From assembly GCF_002395745.1 (NCBI RefSeq), contig NZ_DGUN01000049.1, forward strand, positions 138,947 to 202,946: 64,000 nt of DNA, given 5' to 3'. The notes under the pieces are model-generated. The model worked only from the letters and a program-made list of their open reading frames with translations, did not search any database and was not told the origin of the DNA. The stretch is from Fibrobacter sp. UBA4309 (GTDB lineage Bacteria; Fibrobacterota; Fibrobacteria; Fibrobacterales; Fibrobacteraceae). The position numbers were made by a program, and so were the translations under genes. Position 1 is the stretch's first letter. Every line of letters starts with the position of its first letter. Shown piece after piece: positions 36,013-44,596 of this stretch.

Positions 36013-37020
36013 CTATTTATCGGCATTTTCGAGTTCCTTTTTCACCTTATGGACCTCAAAAATGTACTGGAGCACGCTTTCCTGGGTCCAACCGAAGGCC
36101 CCGGTAAAGGATGCGGTAAGGGAGAAAAACTCCGGATAGTCGGGGTTTTTATGGCCCAAACTGCGCAAAATCTCGATTTCCACGTCCTGGACGCCAAAGC
36201 TGGGAAGCTCGAACTGGATGCGGATATGCCTCCCGTTTTCGCACTCTACGGGGAGCCCGATAAGAATACCGCCGGCGGAAAGGTCGTATAGACGGCCATC
36301 GCAGGTCGAACCATCCGCGAACGTCGCATGGACCGGGAAATCGACAATTTCACGAACCCAGCGGCGCAACTGCACCTTCTCCAGGGCACAGGTATGTTCA
36401 ATGACGAAGGAGCCCGAAGTATAGGACTTGACAACCAGCCAGGCGGAATAAACCGCATCCTCCGGCCTGGTCCAGCGGATACGGATGCGCTTACCGATAA
36501 AGGAAGACGCCGGGCCGAAGCTGCCATCGTACAGGACAGACCACTCCTTCTCGTTCTTTGTAAGAATTTCGGAATGTTTTAGTTTCGAACCGTTTTCCAG
36601 AATCACGTCAACACGGTCACCGACGGAGAACTGGCGCGTGGACTTGATCTTGGCCAGCGGGTTCTTGGCCGTAAAGTTCAGCTTTTCGCGCAGCAGCGCC
36701 ACGGAATCCAACGTCTCGTCGCGGATGGAATTCACATCACGCGCCTCGTAGAAATCCAGGACTGCCGTCTCGAACAACGTCGAAGAATTCATGACGGCAT
36801 CCTTGTTGTCGAACTTGGAGGCGCGAACTAGTTTCTCCAGCGTATGGATTTCCTTTGTGGCAAAGTTGTATTCCTTGACTTTTTCGTCGAAGGCGGCCGT
36901 ATCGAACATCACCTCGTTTTCGCGTCTTTTGTTACTGCGATTAACTTCTGTCAGCGCAAGCAGCACCAACAGCATCACAAAAATCGTAAAGACCCAAACG
37001 AGCTGAATCGGTTCAACCAC
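36013..37020 (-). CDS. Membrane-anchored PilZ-domain protein
   Basis: 335 residues: one N-terminal membrane helix (VWVFTIFVMLLVLLAL), a helical region to about 110, a YcgR-like beta domain (FSVGDRVDVILENGSKL) and a PilZ domain. The c-di-GMP motifs are present as RRWVR (RxxxR) and DLSAGGILIG (D/NxSxxG). It probably senses c-di-GMP to tune motility or surface traits. Its GTG start is 3 bp after the pyrC' stop with GAGG upstream, so it rides on the pyrimidine operon and is divided from pilM only by the pil promoter region. Confidence 0.88.
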   Translation of the reverse strand: MVEPIQLVWVFTIFVMLLVLLALTEVNRSNKRRENEVMFDTAAFDEKVKEYNFATKEIHTLEKLVRASKFDNKDAVMNSSTLFETAVLDFYEARDVNSIRDETLDSVALLREKLNFTAKNPLAKIKSTRQFSVGDRVDVILENGSKLKHSEILTKNEKEWSVLYDGSFGPASSFIGKRIRIRWTRPEDAVYSAWLVVKSYTSGSFVIEHTCALEKVQLRRWVREIVDFPVHATFADGSTCDGRLYDLSAGGILIGLPVECENGRHIRIQFELPSFGVQDVEIEILRSLGHKNPDYPEFFSLTASFTGAFGWTQESVLQYIFEVHKVKKELENADK

Positions 37021-37023
37021 GGA

Positions 37024-38271
37024 CTATACCTCTTTCCACATACCACCAATATAGGTTCCAAAAATGGACGAAGGCAACTGCTTGCCCAGGAACGGCGTAT
37101 TGCAGACCTGACCGGCAAACAAGGACGTACCTACATCGAGCGGCTTGTCTTCGTTCAAGAAGACGACGTTCGCCGGCTTGCCCATGGCGAGTTCCGACGC
37201 GGCAACTCCGGCCAGCTGTGCCGGTGCGGTGGAAAGGAGTTCCACCGCGCGCGCGGCGCCAAGCCGCTCGCTGAGCGGTTTCCAGATTGCCGGCAGGGCG
37301 ACTTCCAAGGAAACCGCTCCCGGCACTGCGTCTTCGAAATTCACTTCCTTGTCTTGACGAAGCACCGGATCGTGGTTCACACTAATGGCGTTCACGGTAC
37401 CGGATTCGAGTCCCTGCCACAAAGCCTCGCGGTCAGTCGCGGAACGGAAGGGCATCGGGACATTGTAGAAGCTGTTCAGGTCGAACAGGCAGCTGTCGTC
37501 GAAGAGCAAGTGGTAGATGTCCACGTCGCACGTGACATCCACTCCCTGGGAGCGGGCGTTCTCGATAAGGCGGAGAGTCTCGCCGCAACTAACTTGTTTA
37601 AAATGTACCGGGACCTTCAGGAAGCGGGCCATTTCGAGAATCCTGAACACAGCGATCGTTTCTGCCACGCGGGGAATTCCCTTCATGCCAAGCGTGTCGG
37701 CATAGCTACCTTCGTGTACAAGGCCGTGATGGCGGAGGGAATCGTCGAGCGGCATAAAGAAGAAACGCTTGCCCGTCATGGAACCGTATTCCATGGCAAG
37801 GCGCAGGAACCTCGTGCGGGAGCAATCCTGATTGCCGTCACCAAAACCGGCGACACCGGAATTTGCAAGTTCAACCATTTCGGAAAGGTCCTTGCACTGG
37901 TACCCGTTGCTGTACGCCCCGAGGAAGGCAATCGAAAGCCCGAACTTCGCACTAATCTGCTGGATAGCCGCAAGCTTCAGGGAATCATCGATGGCGTTGG
38001 CGCAGCTTTCATACAGGCCGCCGTAGAACCCGCCACGGCGCATCGCCTCTACACCGTCCTTGAACGTGTAGATGTCGTCACGCAGAGGTTCCTTGAAGTC
38101 AAGGCCCAGGCCGAACAGTGCCGGGAGCGCAAGCGCTCCTTTCGCATCGACGGTCTCGGTTCCTTCGGGAGCGTCCTTGGACCACACCCCGTCGACCAGG
38201 CACATTCTTGTCTGCTTCTCAAATTTTCCATTCACAAACGGACGAACGTTGTCTACAATAAGATTACGCAT
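37024..38271 (-). CDS. pyrC: Dihydroorotase-like protein lacking metal ligands (PyrC')
   Basis: 415 residues from ATG 38271, 8 nt after AGGAGG; a GTG at 38277 is less likely. It has the dihydroorotase chain (LALPALFGLGLDFKEPL, AMRRGGFYGGL, HFKQVSCGETL, VNFEDAVPGAVSLEVALP), but the DxHxHxR ligands are replaced by FGLGLDFKEP, the HHL-type pair by IYHLL, and the DHAPH Asp by NHDPV. It therefore cannot hold the usual zinc pair and should be inactive, like the PyrC' partners needed to assemble aspartate transcarbamoylase in Pseudomonas. It overlaps pyrB by 8 bp, as expected for a partner subunit. An active dihydroorotase must be elsewhere. Confidence 0.88.
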   Translation of the reverse strand: MRNLIVDNVRPFVNGKFEKQTRMCLVDGVWSKDAPEGTETVDAKGALALPALFGLGLDFKEPLRDDIYTFKDGVEAMRRGGFYGGLYESCANAIDDSLKLAAIQQISAKFGLSIAFLGAYSNGYQCKDLSEMVELANSGVAGFGDGNQDCSRTRFLRLAMEYGSMTGKRFFFMPLDDSLRHHGLVHEGSYADTLGMKGIPRVAETIAVFRILEMARFLKVPVHFKQVSCGETLRLIENARSQGVDVTCDVDIYHLLFDDSCLFDLNSFYNVPMPFRSATDREALWQGLESGTVNAISVNHDPVLRQDKEVNFEDAVPGAVSLEVALPAIWKPLSERLGAARAVELLSTAPAQLAGVAASELAMGKPANVVFLNEDKPLDVGTSLFAGQVCNTPFLGKQLPSSIFGTYIGGMWKEV

Positions 38272-39199
38272 TGGCACGACCTCCTGCCAAAAGATAGAGC
38301 ACCGCCATACGGACGGCTACGCCGTTCGTCACCTGGTTCAGAATTACCGAATTGTCGCCATCGGCGATTTCGCTGTCGAGTTCCACGCCGCGGTTGATCG
38401 GCCCCGGATGCATGATAAGCACGTTGTCCTTCGCATATTCCAGGACATCGTGCGTAATGCCGAACGTGTTGCGGTATTCGCGCATGCTCGGCAATAGGGC
38501 GTCATCCATACGTTCTTTCTGCAGGCGGAGCGCAATCACCGCATCTGCGTTCTGGACAGCCTTCTTGACATCGGATTCCAGGGTTATCTTGTCCATGAGG
38601 TCCGTATTGCGGGGAACCAGGGTACTCGGTCCGCAGAGCGTCACGTGGGCGCCCATCGTCGTCATGCCCCAGAGGTTACTGCGGGCCACGCGGCTATGGC
38701 GGATATCGCCCACGATAGTCACGTTCTTTCCTTCGAGCGTGCCAAGTTTTTCTTCGATAGTGAGCATGTCGAGAAGAGCCTGCGTCGGATGTTCGTGGGC
38801 GCCGTCGCCGGCATTCACGATAATCGCATTGCTGTTGTCGGCAAGGAACTTCGGGACTCCCGTTCCCTTGTGGCGGACGACCACGATATCGATTTTCATC
38901 GCCTCGATGTTACGGAGCGTATCGACAAGGGTCTCGCCCTTCTTTACACTGGAATTGGAGCTCGTGAAGTTCACCGTATCGGCGGAGAGGCGCTTCTCGG
39001 CGAGTTCGAAGCTCGTGCGGGTGCGGGTGCTGTTCTCAAAGAACAGGTTCACCACCGTCATGCCGCGAAGGCTAGGAACCTTCTTCACGGGTCTTTCCAG
39101 GATTTCGCGGAACTGCTTCGCGTTATCCAAGATCAGGCGGATGTCGTTTTTCGAGACCCCGCGCAGTCCAAACAAATGCTTAATCTCCAGAGCGCTCAC
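38264..39199 (-). CDS. pyrB: Aspartate carbamoyltransferase catalytic subunit
   Basis: 311 residues. Carbamoyl-phosphate site FFENSTRTRTSFELA, the SSVKKGETL loop, HEHPTQALLDMLTI, DIRHSRVARS and MHPGPINRGVE are all intact. It commits carbamoyl phosphate to pyrimidine synthesis. GTG start at 39199 with GGAGG seven nt upstream, one base after pyrR. No pyrI is next to it, which fits a class A enzyme built with PyrC'. Confidence 0.96.
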   Translation of the reverse strand: MSALEIKHLFGLRGVSKNDIRLILDNAKQFREILERPVKKVPSLRGMTVVNLFFENSTRTRTSFELAEKRLSADTVNFTSSNSSVKKGETLVDTLRNIEAMKIDIVVVRHKGTGVPKFLADNSNAIIVNAGDGAHEHPTQALLDMLTIEEKLGTLEGKNVTIVGDIRHSRVARSNLWGMTTMGAHVTLCGPSTLVPRNTDLMDKITLESDVKKAVQNADAVIALRLQKERMDDALLPSMREYRNTFGITHDVLEYAKDNVLIMHPGPINRGVELDSEIADGDNSVILNQVTNGVAVRMAVLYLLAGGRANA

Positions 39200-39200
39200 T

Positions 39201-39761
39201 CTAGGCCTCCACTTCTACAAGGTAGACAGAATTTTCATTGTCGATAGGTTCAATCATCACGCGGACTTCCTGGTTCTGCGCAGTTTCTACCGTGAGCCCA
39301 ACGCAATCGGGAGCGATGGGGAGTTCGCGGTGGCCGCGGTCCACCAGCACGCAGAGACGGATGGCGGCAGGGCGGCCGAGGTCGAGAATAGCTTGCATGG
39401 CGGCACGCACGGAACGGCCCGTGTAGAGGACGTCATCCACAAGGATAACCGTCTTGCCTTCTACGGAAGCGGGCATTTCGGTAAAGCGCATTTCGGTGGA
39501 AGCGCTAGGCTTGCGGTAGTGGAAGTCGTCGCGATAGAACGTCGCGTCGAGACTCCCCATCTCGATTTGCTTGCCAAACTTCTGGGAGAGACGTTCCGTC
39601 AATTTTTTCGCCAGCGGGATACCGCGGCTAGCCATGCCGAGGACAATCAGATTCTCGGCGGAAGGATGCATTTTCGCGATCTTGGCGGCCATTTCGTCAA
39701 GGGCGAATTCCATGGCCTGCGCGGAAAGCAATTCCTGTATACGTTTGCAGTTGTCTTTCAT
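39201..39761 (-). CDS. pyrR: Bifunctional pyr operon regulator / uracil phosphoribosyltransferase
   Basis: 186 residues. The PRPP-binding loop VILVDDVLYTGRSVRAAM is clear, with the hood region ATFYRDDFHYRK. In Bacillus PyrR binds pyr mRNA and attenuates it when UMP is high. First gene of pyrR-pyrB-pyrC'-pilZ. I could not find a convincing anti-terminator/terminator pair in the 146-bp leader, so the mode of regulation here is unresolved. Confidence 0.92.
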   Translation of the reverse strand: MKDNCKRIQELLSAQAMEFALDEMAAKIAKMHPSAENLIVLGMASRGIPLAKKLTERLSQKFGKQIEMGSLDATFYRDDFHYRKPSASTEMRFTEMPASVEGKTVILVDDVLYTGRSVRAAMQAILDLGRPAAIRLCVLVDRGHRELPIAPDCVGLTVETAQNQEVRVMIEPIDNENSVYLVEVEA

Positions 39762-39907
39762 ATACCTAGAAATTAGATTTTTTTACTCCATTTTACCTTA
39801 TAAAAACAATAAATGACCCCCATTTTTTATATATATAGGCAATAAAACCTATTACGCCTCCAAGGCGTAGCGTAGACACATATACCCCATACCTAAGGAG
39901 TAACTAA

Positions 39908-40456
39908 ATGGCCTTTAATCAGTTAGACAAGCCGCAGGCAGGCGAAACCATCGCCATCATGAAAACCAACCACGGTACGATGAAGCTCCGCCTGTTCGAA
40001 GAACGCGTGGACGAATGCGCCACAAACTTCATCGAACTCGCCAAGCAGGGCAAGTACGACGGAGCCCCCTTCCACCGCATTATCAGCGGGTTCATGATCC
40101 AGGGCGGCGACTTTACCAACAGGAACGGTACCGGCGGCCATTCCGCCAAGGGCCCGGGCACCACGATCGGCGACAAGTACGACCCGTGCCTCACCCACAT
40201 GCGCGGCGCCCTCAGCTGGGCAAAGACCGCCATGCCGAACTCCATCGGCAGCCAGTTCTTCATTGTCCACGGCGACAACGTGCACTTCCTCGACCACGAC
40301 CAGGTGGGCCCCGGCCCGGCCGACGGCTACTCCGTTTTCGGCCAGCTCTACGAAGGCTTCGACGTGCTCGACGATATCGCAAACGTCAAGACCGACCGCA
40401 GGGACGCCCCCTACGATGACGTGATTATCGAGTCCGTGACCATCGAAAAGGCATAA
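39908..40456 (+). CDS. Cyclophilin-type peptidyl-prolyl isomerase
   Basis: 182 residues without signal peptide, so cytoplasmic. Catalytic core FHRIISGFMIQGGDFTNRNGTGG, GALSWAKTAMPNSIGSQFFIVHG split across strands, and FGQLYEGFDVLDDIA are the cyclophilin motifs including the catalytic Arg and the QGGD and SQFFI pockets. AAGGAG is 8 nt before the ATG. Single gene. Confidence 0.93.
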   Translation: MAFNQLDKPQAGETIAIMKTNHGTMKLRLFEERVDECATNFIELAKQGKYDGAPFHRIISGFMIQGGDFTNRNGTGGHSAKGPGTTIGDKYDPCLTHMRGALSWAKTAMPNSIGSQFFIVHGDNVHFLDHDQVGPGPADGYSVFGQLYEGFDVLDDIANVKTDRRDAPYDDVIIESVTIEKA

Positions 40457-40502
40457 TTTTCACGGCGGCGGCGCTTTTTTGAAAAAAAAGTCCCCCGCCC
40501 CC

Positions 40503-40531
40503 TTGACAAGGGCCAAATAATTTTCTCTATT
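40503..40531 (+). promoter_or_regulatory. Promoter of tRNA-Ala
   Basis: TTGACA (40503-40508), 17-bp spacer, TCTATT (40526-40531). The expected start is about 7 bp before the mature tRNA. Confidence 0.7.
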
Positions 40532-40544
40532 TGGCTCACCTTTC

Positions 40545-40617
40545 GGGGTTATAGCTCAGTTGGTAGAGCGCCTGCATGGCATGCAGGAGGTCAGGAGTTC
40601 GACTCTCCTTAGCTCCA
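40545..40617 (+). tRNA. tRNA-Ala (anticodon GGC)
   Basis: 73 nt fold into a standard cloverleaf: acceptor GGGGTTA/TAGCTCC with one G-T pair, D arm GCTC/GAGC, anticodon stem CCTGC/GCAGG around ATGGCAT (anticodon GGC, 34-36), T arm with GTTCGA. The discriminator is A and the next bases are CGA, so CCA is not encoded and must be added. Confidence 0.96.
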
Positions 40618-40621
40618 CGAA

Positions 40622-40652
40622 AAAAGACCCGCTAAAAAGCGGGTCTTTTTCT
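40622..40652 (+). terminator. Rho-independent terminator of tRNA-Ala
   Basis: AAAGACCCGCT-aaaa-AGCGGGTCTTT, an 11-bp perfect stem ending in a T-run, directly after the tRNA. Confidence 0.9.
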
Positions 40653-40709
40653 ATGCCCCGGCAATCCCCCAGTTTTACAGCGCCGTAGTATTTTTGTATC
40701 TTTTGGGCC

Positions 40710-42686
40710 ATGAAAAAAATTACATCCAAGTTAACCCGCGTTGCCGGTAAAGTCCTTTTGCCCTGCCTGCTAGGGCTTGCCATTCCCGCCTCTGCAGAAG
40801 AATGCAATGAAAAGACGATGGACGCTTTCGCGTACGAAGACTGCCTTGCCGAACAACGGGCGGCCAAAGGGAACAGCGAGCAGGCTCCCGATGCCGGAAA
40901 GCAGATTTACAGTCCGTTCCAGCGCGATGCCTACCTTACCTCCAGCTTCGGCGAAAACCGCGGCACCCGCTACCATGCCGGCCTGGATTACTCCACCAAC
41001 ATGGAAGAAGGTTGGGTCGTCTACGCTCCTGAAGACGGGAACGTCACCGAAATCCGCACGAGCCCGTTCGGCTACGGGAAGGTGATGTTCTTCAAGGGAG
41101 CCAGCGGCAAGACATGGGTGTTCGCCCACCAGAGCAGCTTCGGAAGGCTTGACGAACAGGTCATCAAAAAGCAATATGCAAGCAAAAAGAACGATGTCAC
41201 CCTGAAACCGAATACGGCATACAAGAAGGGCGACACGCTCACATTCGCCGGCTCTTCGGGAATCGGAAACCCGCACCTGCACCTGGAAGTGCGCCTCGAC
41301 AACGACCGTATCGTGAACCCATGCAAGGAAGGCGTGATGTGCCTCGACACCATCGCCCCCCAGGTCTTCGGGGTCGCCGTCTGGCAAGGTAACGAATTTG
41401 CCACCACAAACGCCACCGCATTCAACAAGGGCTGCGCCGTCACTCCGGTAAAGAACGAATTCGGCCTGTACATGGCCGTGAAAATCGCCGACTACAGCCG
41501 CGAACCCAAGGACAATCCGATGTCCATCCGCCGTATCGAACTCTGGCGCTACGACGAAAAGATCTACAGCAAGATCCAGGACACGCTCAGCTTCAAGAAA
41601 ATGCTCAACATCCGCGACGAGCTCCTGTGGGCCGAAGAAGCGGACACCGCCGGAGACTGGCATTATATCAACGCCAAACTGGCTCCGCTATCCACCTATA
41701 GGCTCGAAATCGAGGATTTCGCCGGCAACGTGACCACCAAGAAGTTCACGCTGCACCCGAAATGCAAAGGCAACGAACCGTTACAGCAGACCAAGGTCCA
41801 GACATCCCCCGTCTACACGTTCCTCTCCCGCCCCATGCTCGACCTGTTCCGCTGCAGGTCCGGCTACAAGTTCAAGGCACTCGGCGCCAAGGACGAAGAA
41901 ATTTCCGAAGATCTCTGCAGTGTGTTCAAGCACAGGGCCACGTTGCTCGCCAAGATCGTAGAAACCTATCCGGAACTCAGGGCCATCCAGTACTCCGCAA
42001 GCGCAGAAGCCACCGGCAGCGGCAAGGCCGTGGATGAAACCATCGCCGTGTTCCCGTACGGCAAGTACCAGAAGAGCATCAACTGGAACAGCAAGATTGG
42101 CGATGTCGGATTTTCCCAGAAGATTTCGGGTATCCCGGTCGCTATCGACACCGCTATCCGCGTCCTCGCCGTCACGCGCACCCGCACCGACAGCCTGGAC
42201 TACCTTGAATTCCACCCGAAGGGACTGCAGTTCTTCGGCAACTGGAACGTATGTATCGAGAATCCCGCGAACCCCGCCCCGCTGTACTGGCTCGGCGAGA
42301 CGAGCCGCGACTGGTTCATCTTCAGCAAGCAGACCGGCGGTAAAAAGCGCTGCGCCAGCGTGAACGAGCTCCGCGACATTGCCAACATCAATAACGAAGA
42401 AGGCCCCACGCTCGGATTCCCCTACTGGTCAGACGCATTCATCAACGGCCTCAGCCAGCCTGTCCTGAAGATTCCGGTAATGTTCCGCTACGACGGTGTC
42501 GCCGACGGCAACGCCATTACCGTGAAGGCCGGCAAGAAATGGATTGCCGCCGAATACGATTCCGAACCGCGAGAAATCATCCTGTACGGCGAAGACCTGC
42601 CTGAATCCGGAGAGAACATCACGATCCAGATCGTAGACGAGGCCAAGCATAAGGTCAGCTACGACGTCACCATCCCGGGGATGTGA
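40710..42686 (+). CDS. Exported M23 (LytM-type) metallopeptidase
   Basis: 658 residues with signal peptide (ends IPASA). Residues about 75-215 are the peptidase: RYHAGLDY (HxxxD), FAHQS, and NPHLHLEVR (HxH) hold all zinc and catalytic residues, so activity against peptidoglycan cross-links is likely. The remaining 440 residues are beta-rich (Ig-like modules, for example TYRLEIEDFAGNVTTKKF) with several Cys. Such proteins remodel the cell wall in the periplasm. It ends 7 bp from the convergent DUF2334 gene. Confidence 0.88.
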   Translation: MKKITSKLTRVAGKVLLPCLLGLAIPASAEECNEKTMDAFAYEDCLAEQRAAKGNSEQAPDAGKQIYSPFQRDAYLTSSFGENRGTRYHAGLDYSTNMEEGWVVYAPEDGNVTEIRTSPFGYGKVMFFKGASGKTWVFAHQSSFGRLDEQVIKKQYASKKNDVTLKPNTAYKKGDTLTFAGSSGIGNPHLHLEVRLDNDRIVNPCKEGVMCLDTIAPQVFGVAVWQGNEFATTNATAFNKGCAVTPVKNEFGLYMAVKIADYSREPKDNPMSIRRIELWRYDEKIYSKIQDTLSFKKMLNIRDELLWAEEADTAGDWHYINAKLAPLSTYRLEIEDFAGNVTTKKFTLHPKCKGNEPLQQTKVQTSPVYTFLSRPMLDLFRCRSGYKFKALGAKDEEISEDLCSVFKHRATLLAKIVETYPELRAIQYSASAEATGSGKAVDETIAVFPYGKYQKSINWNSKIGDVGFSQKISGIPVAIDTAIRVLAVTRTRTDSLDYLEFHPKGLQFFGNWNVCIENPANPAPLYWLGETSRDWFIFSKQTGGKKRCASVNELRDIANINNEEGPTLGFPYWSDAFINGLSQPVLKIPVMFRYDGVADGNAITVKAGKKWIAAEYDSEPREIILYGEDLPESGENITIQIVDEAKHKVSYDVTIPGM

Positions 42687-42693
42687 TTTTCTT

Positions 42694-43401
42694 TTATAGT
42701 TCCCTGTAAAGGGAAAGCCTTCTCCCGCTCCCGAGTGCGGAGCGCAAAAGATTGCGTACGGATTTTTCCCGATTAGGGAAATCGACCGGATGGAGCGCAA
42801 TGCGCGGAAGCCCAAAAGGTATTTGCAAGATGAACTCGCCGAACTTGAACGCGGGTTTCATCAAGAAGTCCGGGATACCGGCAAAGCTCGTGACAGGGGA
42901 CGCATAGCGCCTGCCACGCACCGTCAAGATAGAGAAACGGTCTTCGTAGAGTAGCCCCTGAGCGCGGACCTGCCTGGGCAGGAACTTGTTGCTGTACCAT
43001 GTGGGCGGCACAAAGGCGACCGGGTCGATGTCAATCAGGTTTTTCCAAGCAGAGATTCCCTGCTGCAGAAGGCGGCTCGACTCGTACTGGCAGAGTCCGG
43101 CAAACTCGGCTTCCCCATGGGTGAGGTTCATGCCGATGAGCCCCATGTAGTTACGACCCTGGCTGAATTCCGCCTTGTGCTTGTAGCCGTGGAGCGCAAG
43201 CTCGAAGCCTTCCGACTGCAATCGGGCAAGCGTTTCGCGGAATTCCTGTACCGCCTCGGGAGAGGCCTGTTCCGTATCCGGAATGATCAATACGCTAAAA
43301 GGCGCACCGACCAGGTCCTTGAGATTTTCAATGACCGGAGTCACCTTCTGGAAGTTCCAGACACTGAAATCGTGAAAACAGAGGAGGAATTTGCGAGCCA
43401 T
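42694..43401 (-). CDS. DUF2334 polysaccharide-deacetylase-like protein
   Basis: 235 residues from ATG 43401 (MARKFLLCFHDFS). The segment before it in frame is repeat-derived DNA and is not used. Motifs of the carbohydrate-esterase-4-like DUF2334 family: FHDFS with the catalytic Asp, ALHGYKHK (metal His), PPTWYSN and IALHPVDF near the end. It may deacetylate a surface glycan, but no substrate can be assigned. No Shine-Dalgarno is visible. Confidence 0.78.
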   Translation of the reverse strand: MARKFLLCFHDFSVWNFQKVTPVIENLKDLVGAPFSVLIIPDTEQASPEAVQEFRETLARLQSEGFELALHGYKHKAEFSQGRNYMGLIGMNLTHGEAEFAGLCQYESSRLLQQGISAWKNLIDIDPVAFVPPTWYSNKFLPRQVRAQGLLYEDRFSILTVRGRRYASPVTSFAGIPDFLMKPAFKFGEFILQIPFGLPRIALHPVDFPNREKSVRNLLRSALGSGRRLSLYREL

Positions 43402-43434
43402 GTGATTAATATAGTAATAGAAATTAAAGCCTAG

Positions 43435-43484
43435 ATGGCGGGTCAAGCCCGCCATGACGTCATTCCGGCCTCCGAGCCGGAATC
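43435..43484. repeat. Dispersed repeat with two hairpins (GTCATTCCGG type)
   Basis: ATGGCGGG-tcaag-CCCGCCAT (43435-43455) is followed by CGTCATTCCGG, cctccgag and CCGGAATC (to 43484). The second half recurs inverted at 54252-54278 inside the FISUMP lipoprotein gene. Confidence 0.85.
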
Positions 43485-43525
43485 TAAGAACTATTTTTTT
43501 TCAACTAAATTCTATCTTTCCCGTC

Positions 43526-44374
43526 ATGATTGAATCCATCATCTTGGGCCTGTTGCAGGGCCTCGCCGAATTTCTCCCCATCTCCAGCTCCGGACACCTC
43601 GTTCTGGGGCACGAACTTTTAGGCATGAACGAAGCGGGCATGTTCTTCGACATCATGCTCCACGCCGGGACACTGCTTTCCATTTTCGTGGTGTTCCACA
43701 AGAAGATTACCGACATCATCGTGGGCTGCATTCGCCGCGACCGCGACCAGCTCCGCGAAGCGGGCTACATCATTCTGGCGAGCATTCCGACGGCTTTGAT
43801 TGGACTCGGTTTCAAGGATATACTCGAAGGCCTTTTCGAAAACCCGCGCGCCGTGTGCGTCGCCGAACTCTTTACGGGCTTGCTCCTGTTTACCTCGCAG
43901 TGGGGCGCTACCGGAGCCAAGCATCCGGATAATGAAGGCGTCAAGATGAACTGGTGGCGCGCCCTCGTGACCGGTACGGTACAGGGCATCGCCTGCATCC
44001 CGGGCATCAGCCGCAGCGGCTCTACCATCAGCGCCATGATGTTCATGGGCGTGAACCGCAAGTACGCGGGCGAATTCAGTTTCCTCATGAGCATCCCCGC
44101 CGTGGGCGGCGCCGCACTCCTCGACTGCATCAAGTGGGCCAAATGCCAGAGCGTCGAGAAAGTCGCCCAGATGGCCTTGGAAAACCCCGAGAAGGCGGCC
44201 AAGTGCGCCGATGCAGGTTCCTTCACACCGGAACTCCTGGTGGGCATGGTTGTCGCCTTCATCTTCGGCATCATCGCCCTCAAGTGGCTCATGAACTTCG
44301 TGCAGAAGGGCAAGTTCCAGCACTTCGCCTGGTACGTGTGGGCCGTCGGCATCCTCGGACTGATTTTCCTCTAA
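43526..44374 (+). CDS. uppP: Undecaprenyl-diphosphate phosphatase
   Basis: 282 residues from ATG 43526 (MIESIILGLLQGLAEFLPIS), the canonical N-terminus. Catalytic blocks EFLPISSSGHLVL and GIACIPGISRSGSTISAMM are intact within about eight membrane helices. It recycles the C55 lipid carrier for peptidoglycan and gives bacitracin resistance. The upstream ATG at 43454 lies in the repeat and is not credible. Confidence 0.95.
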   Translation: MIESIILGLLQGLAEFLPISSSGHLVLGHELLGMNEAGMFFDIMLHAGTLLSIFVVFHKKITDIIVGCIRRDRDQLREAGYIILASIPTALIGLGFKDILEGLFENPRAVCVAELFTGLLLFTSQWGATGAKHPDNEGVKMNWWRALVTGTVQGIACIPGISRSGSTISAMMFMGVNRKYAGEFSFLMSIPAVGGAALLDCIKWAKCQSVEKVAQMALENPEKAAKCADAGSFTPELLVGMVVAFIFGIIALKWLMNFVQKGKFQHFAWYVWAVGILGLIFL

Positions 44375-44384
44375 TAGAGCCTGT

Positions 44385-44400
44385 TGGCACGGTTCTTGCG
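44385..44400 (+). promoter_or_regulatory. Sigma-54 promoter upstream of htpG
   Basis: TGGCAC (44385-44390), 5 bp, TTGC (44396-44399): an exact match to the -24/-12 consensus with correct spacing. Transcription would begin near 44411, leaving a leader of about 185 nt before htpG. No rpoN or enhancer-binding protein gene is in the window. Confidence 0.7.
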
Positions 44401-44410
44401 ATATACTCCG

Positions 44411-44596
44411 CGAAAACATAGCGGAGACGCATCTTTTGTTTCATTTTGAAACATCATACGGCTTTGCTGCTTGAAAATAAAACATCAAGCCTTCGCGAAT
44501 AGAGCTTTAAGCTGCCCAAACCTCAAAGGGGCAAAGCCCCGACCCCAAAGCGCAGCGACCTCAAAGCACGAAGTGCGACCCAAATAGGAGATCTAT
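44411..44596 (+). other. Long htpG leader region with hairpins
   Basis: The leader holds the hairpins CTCCGC...GCGGAG (about 44407-44427) and GGGGC-aaa-GCCCC (44528-44540) and ends with AGGAG 7 nt before the htpG ATG. A role as RNA thermometer is possible but not shown; nothing pairs clearly with the ribosome site. Confidence 0.4.

Noticed and set aside
39762..39907. PyrR-responsive attenuator upstream of pyrR
   Set aside because: Looked for alternative terminator and anti-terminator stems; only a short ACGCC/GGCGT hairpin was seen and it does not fit.
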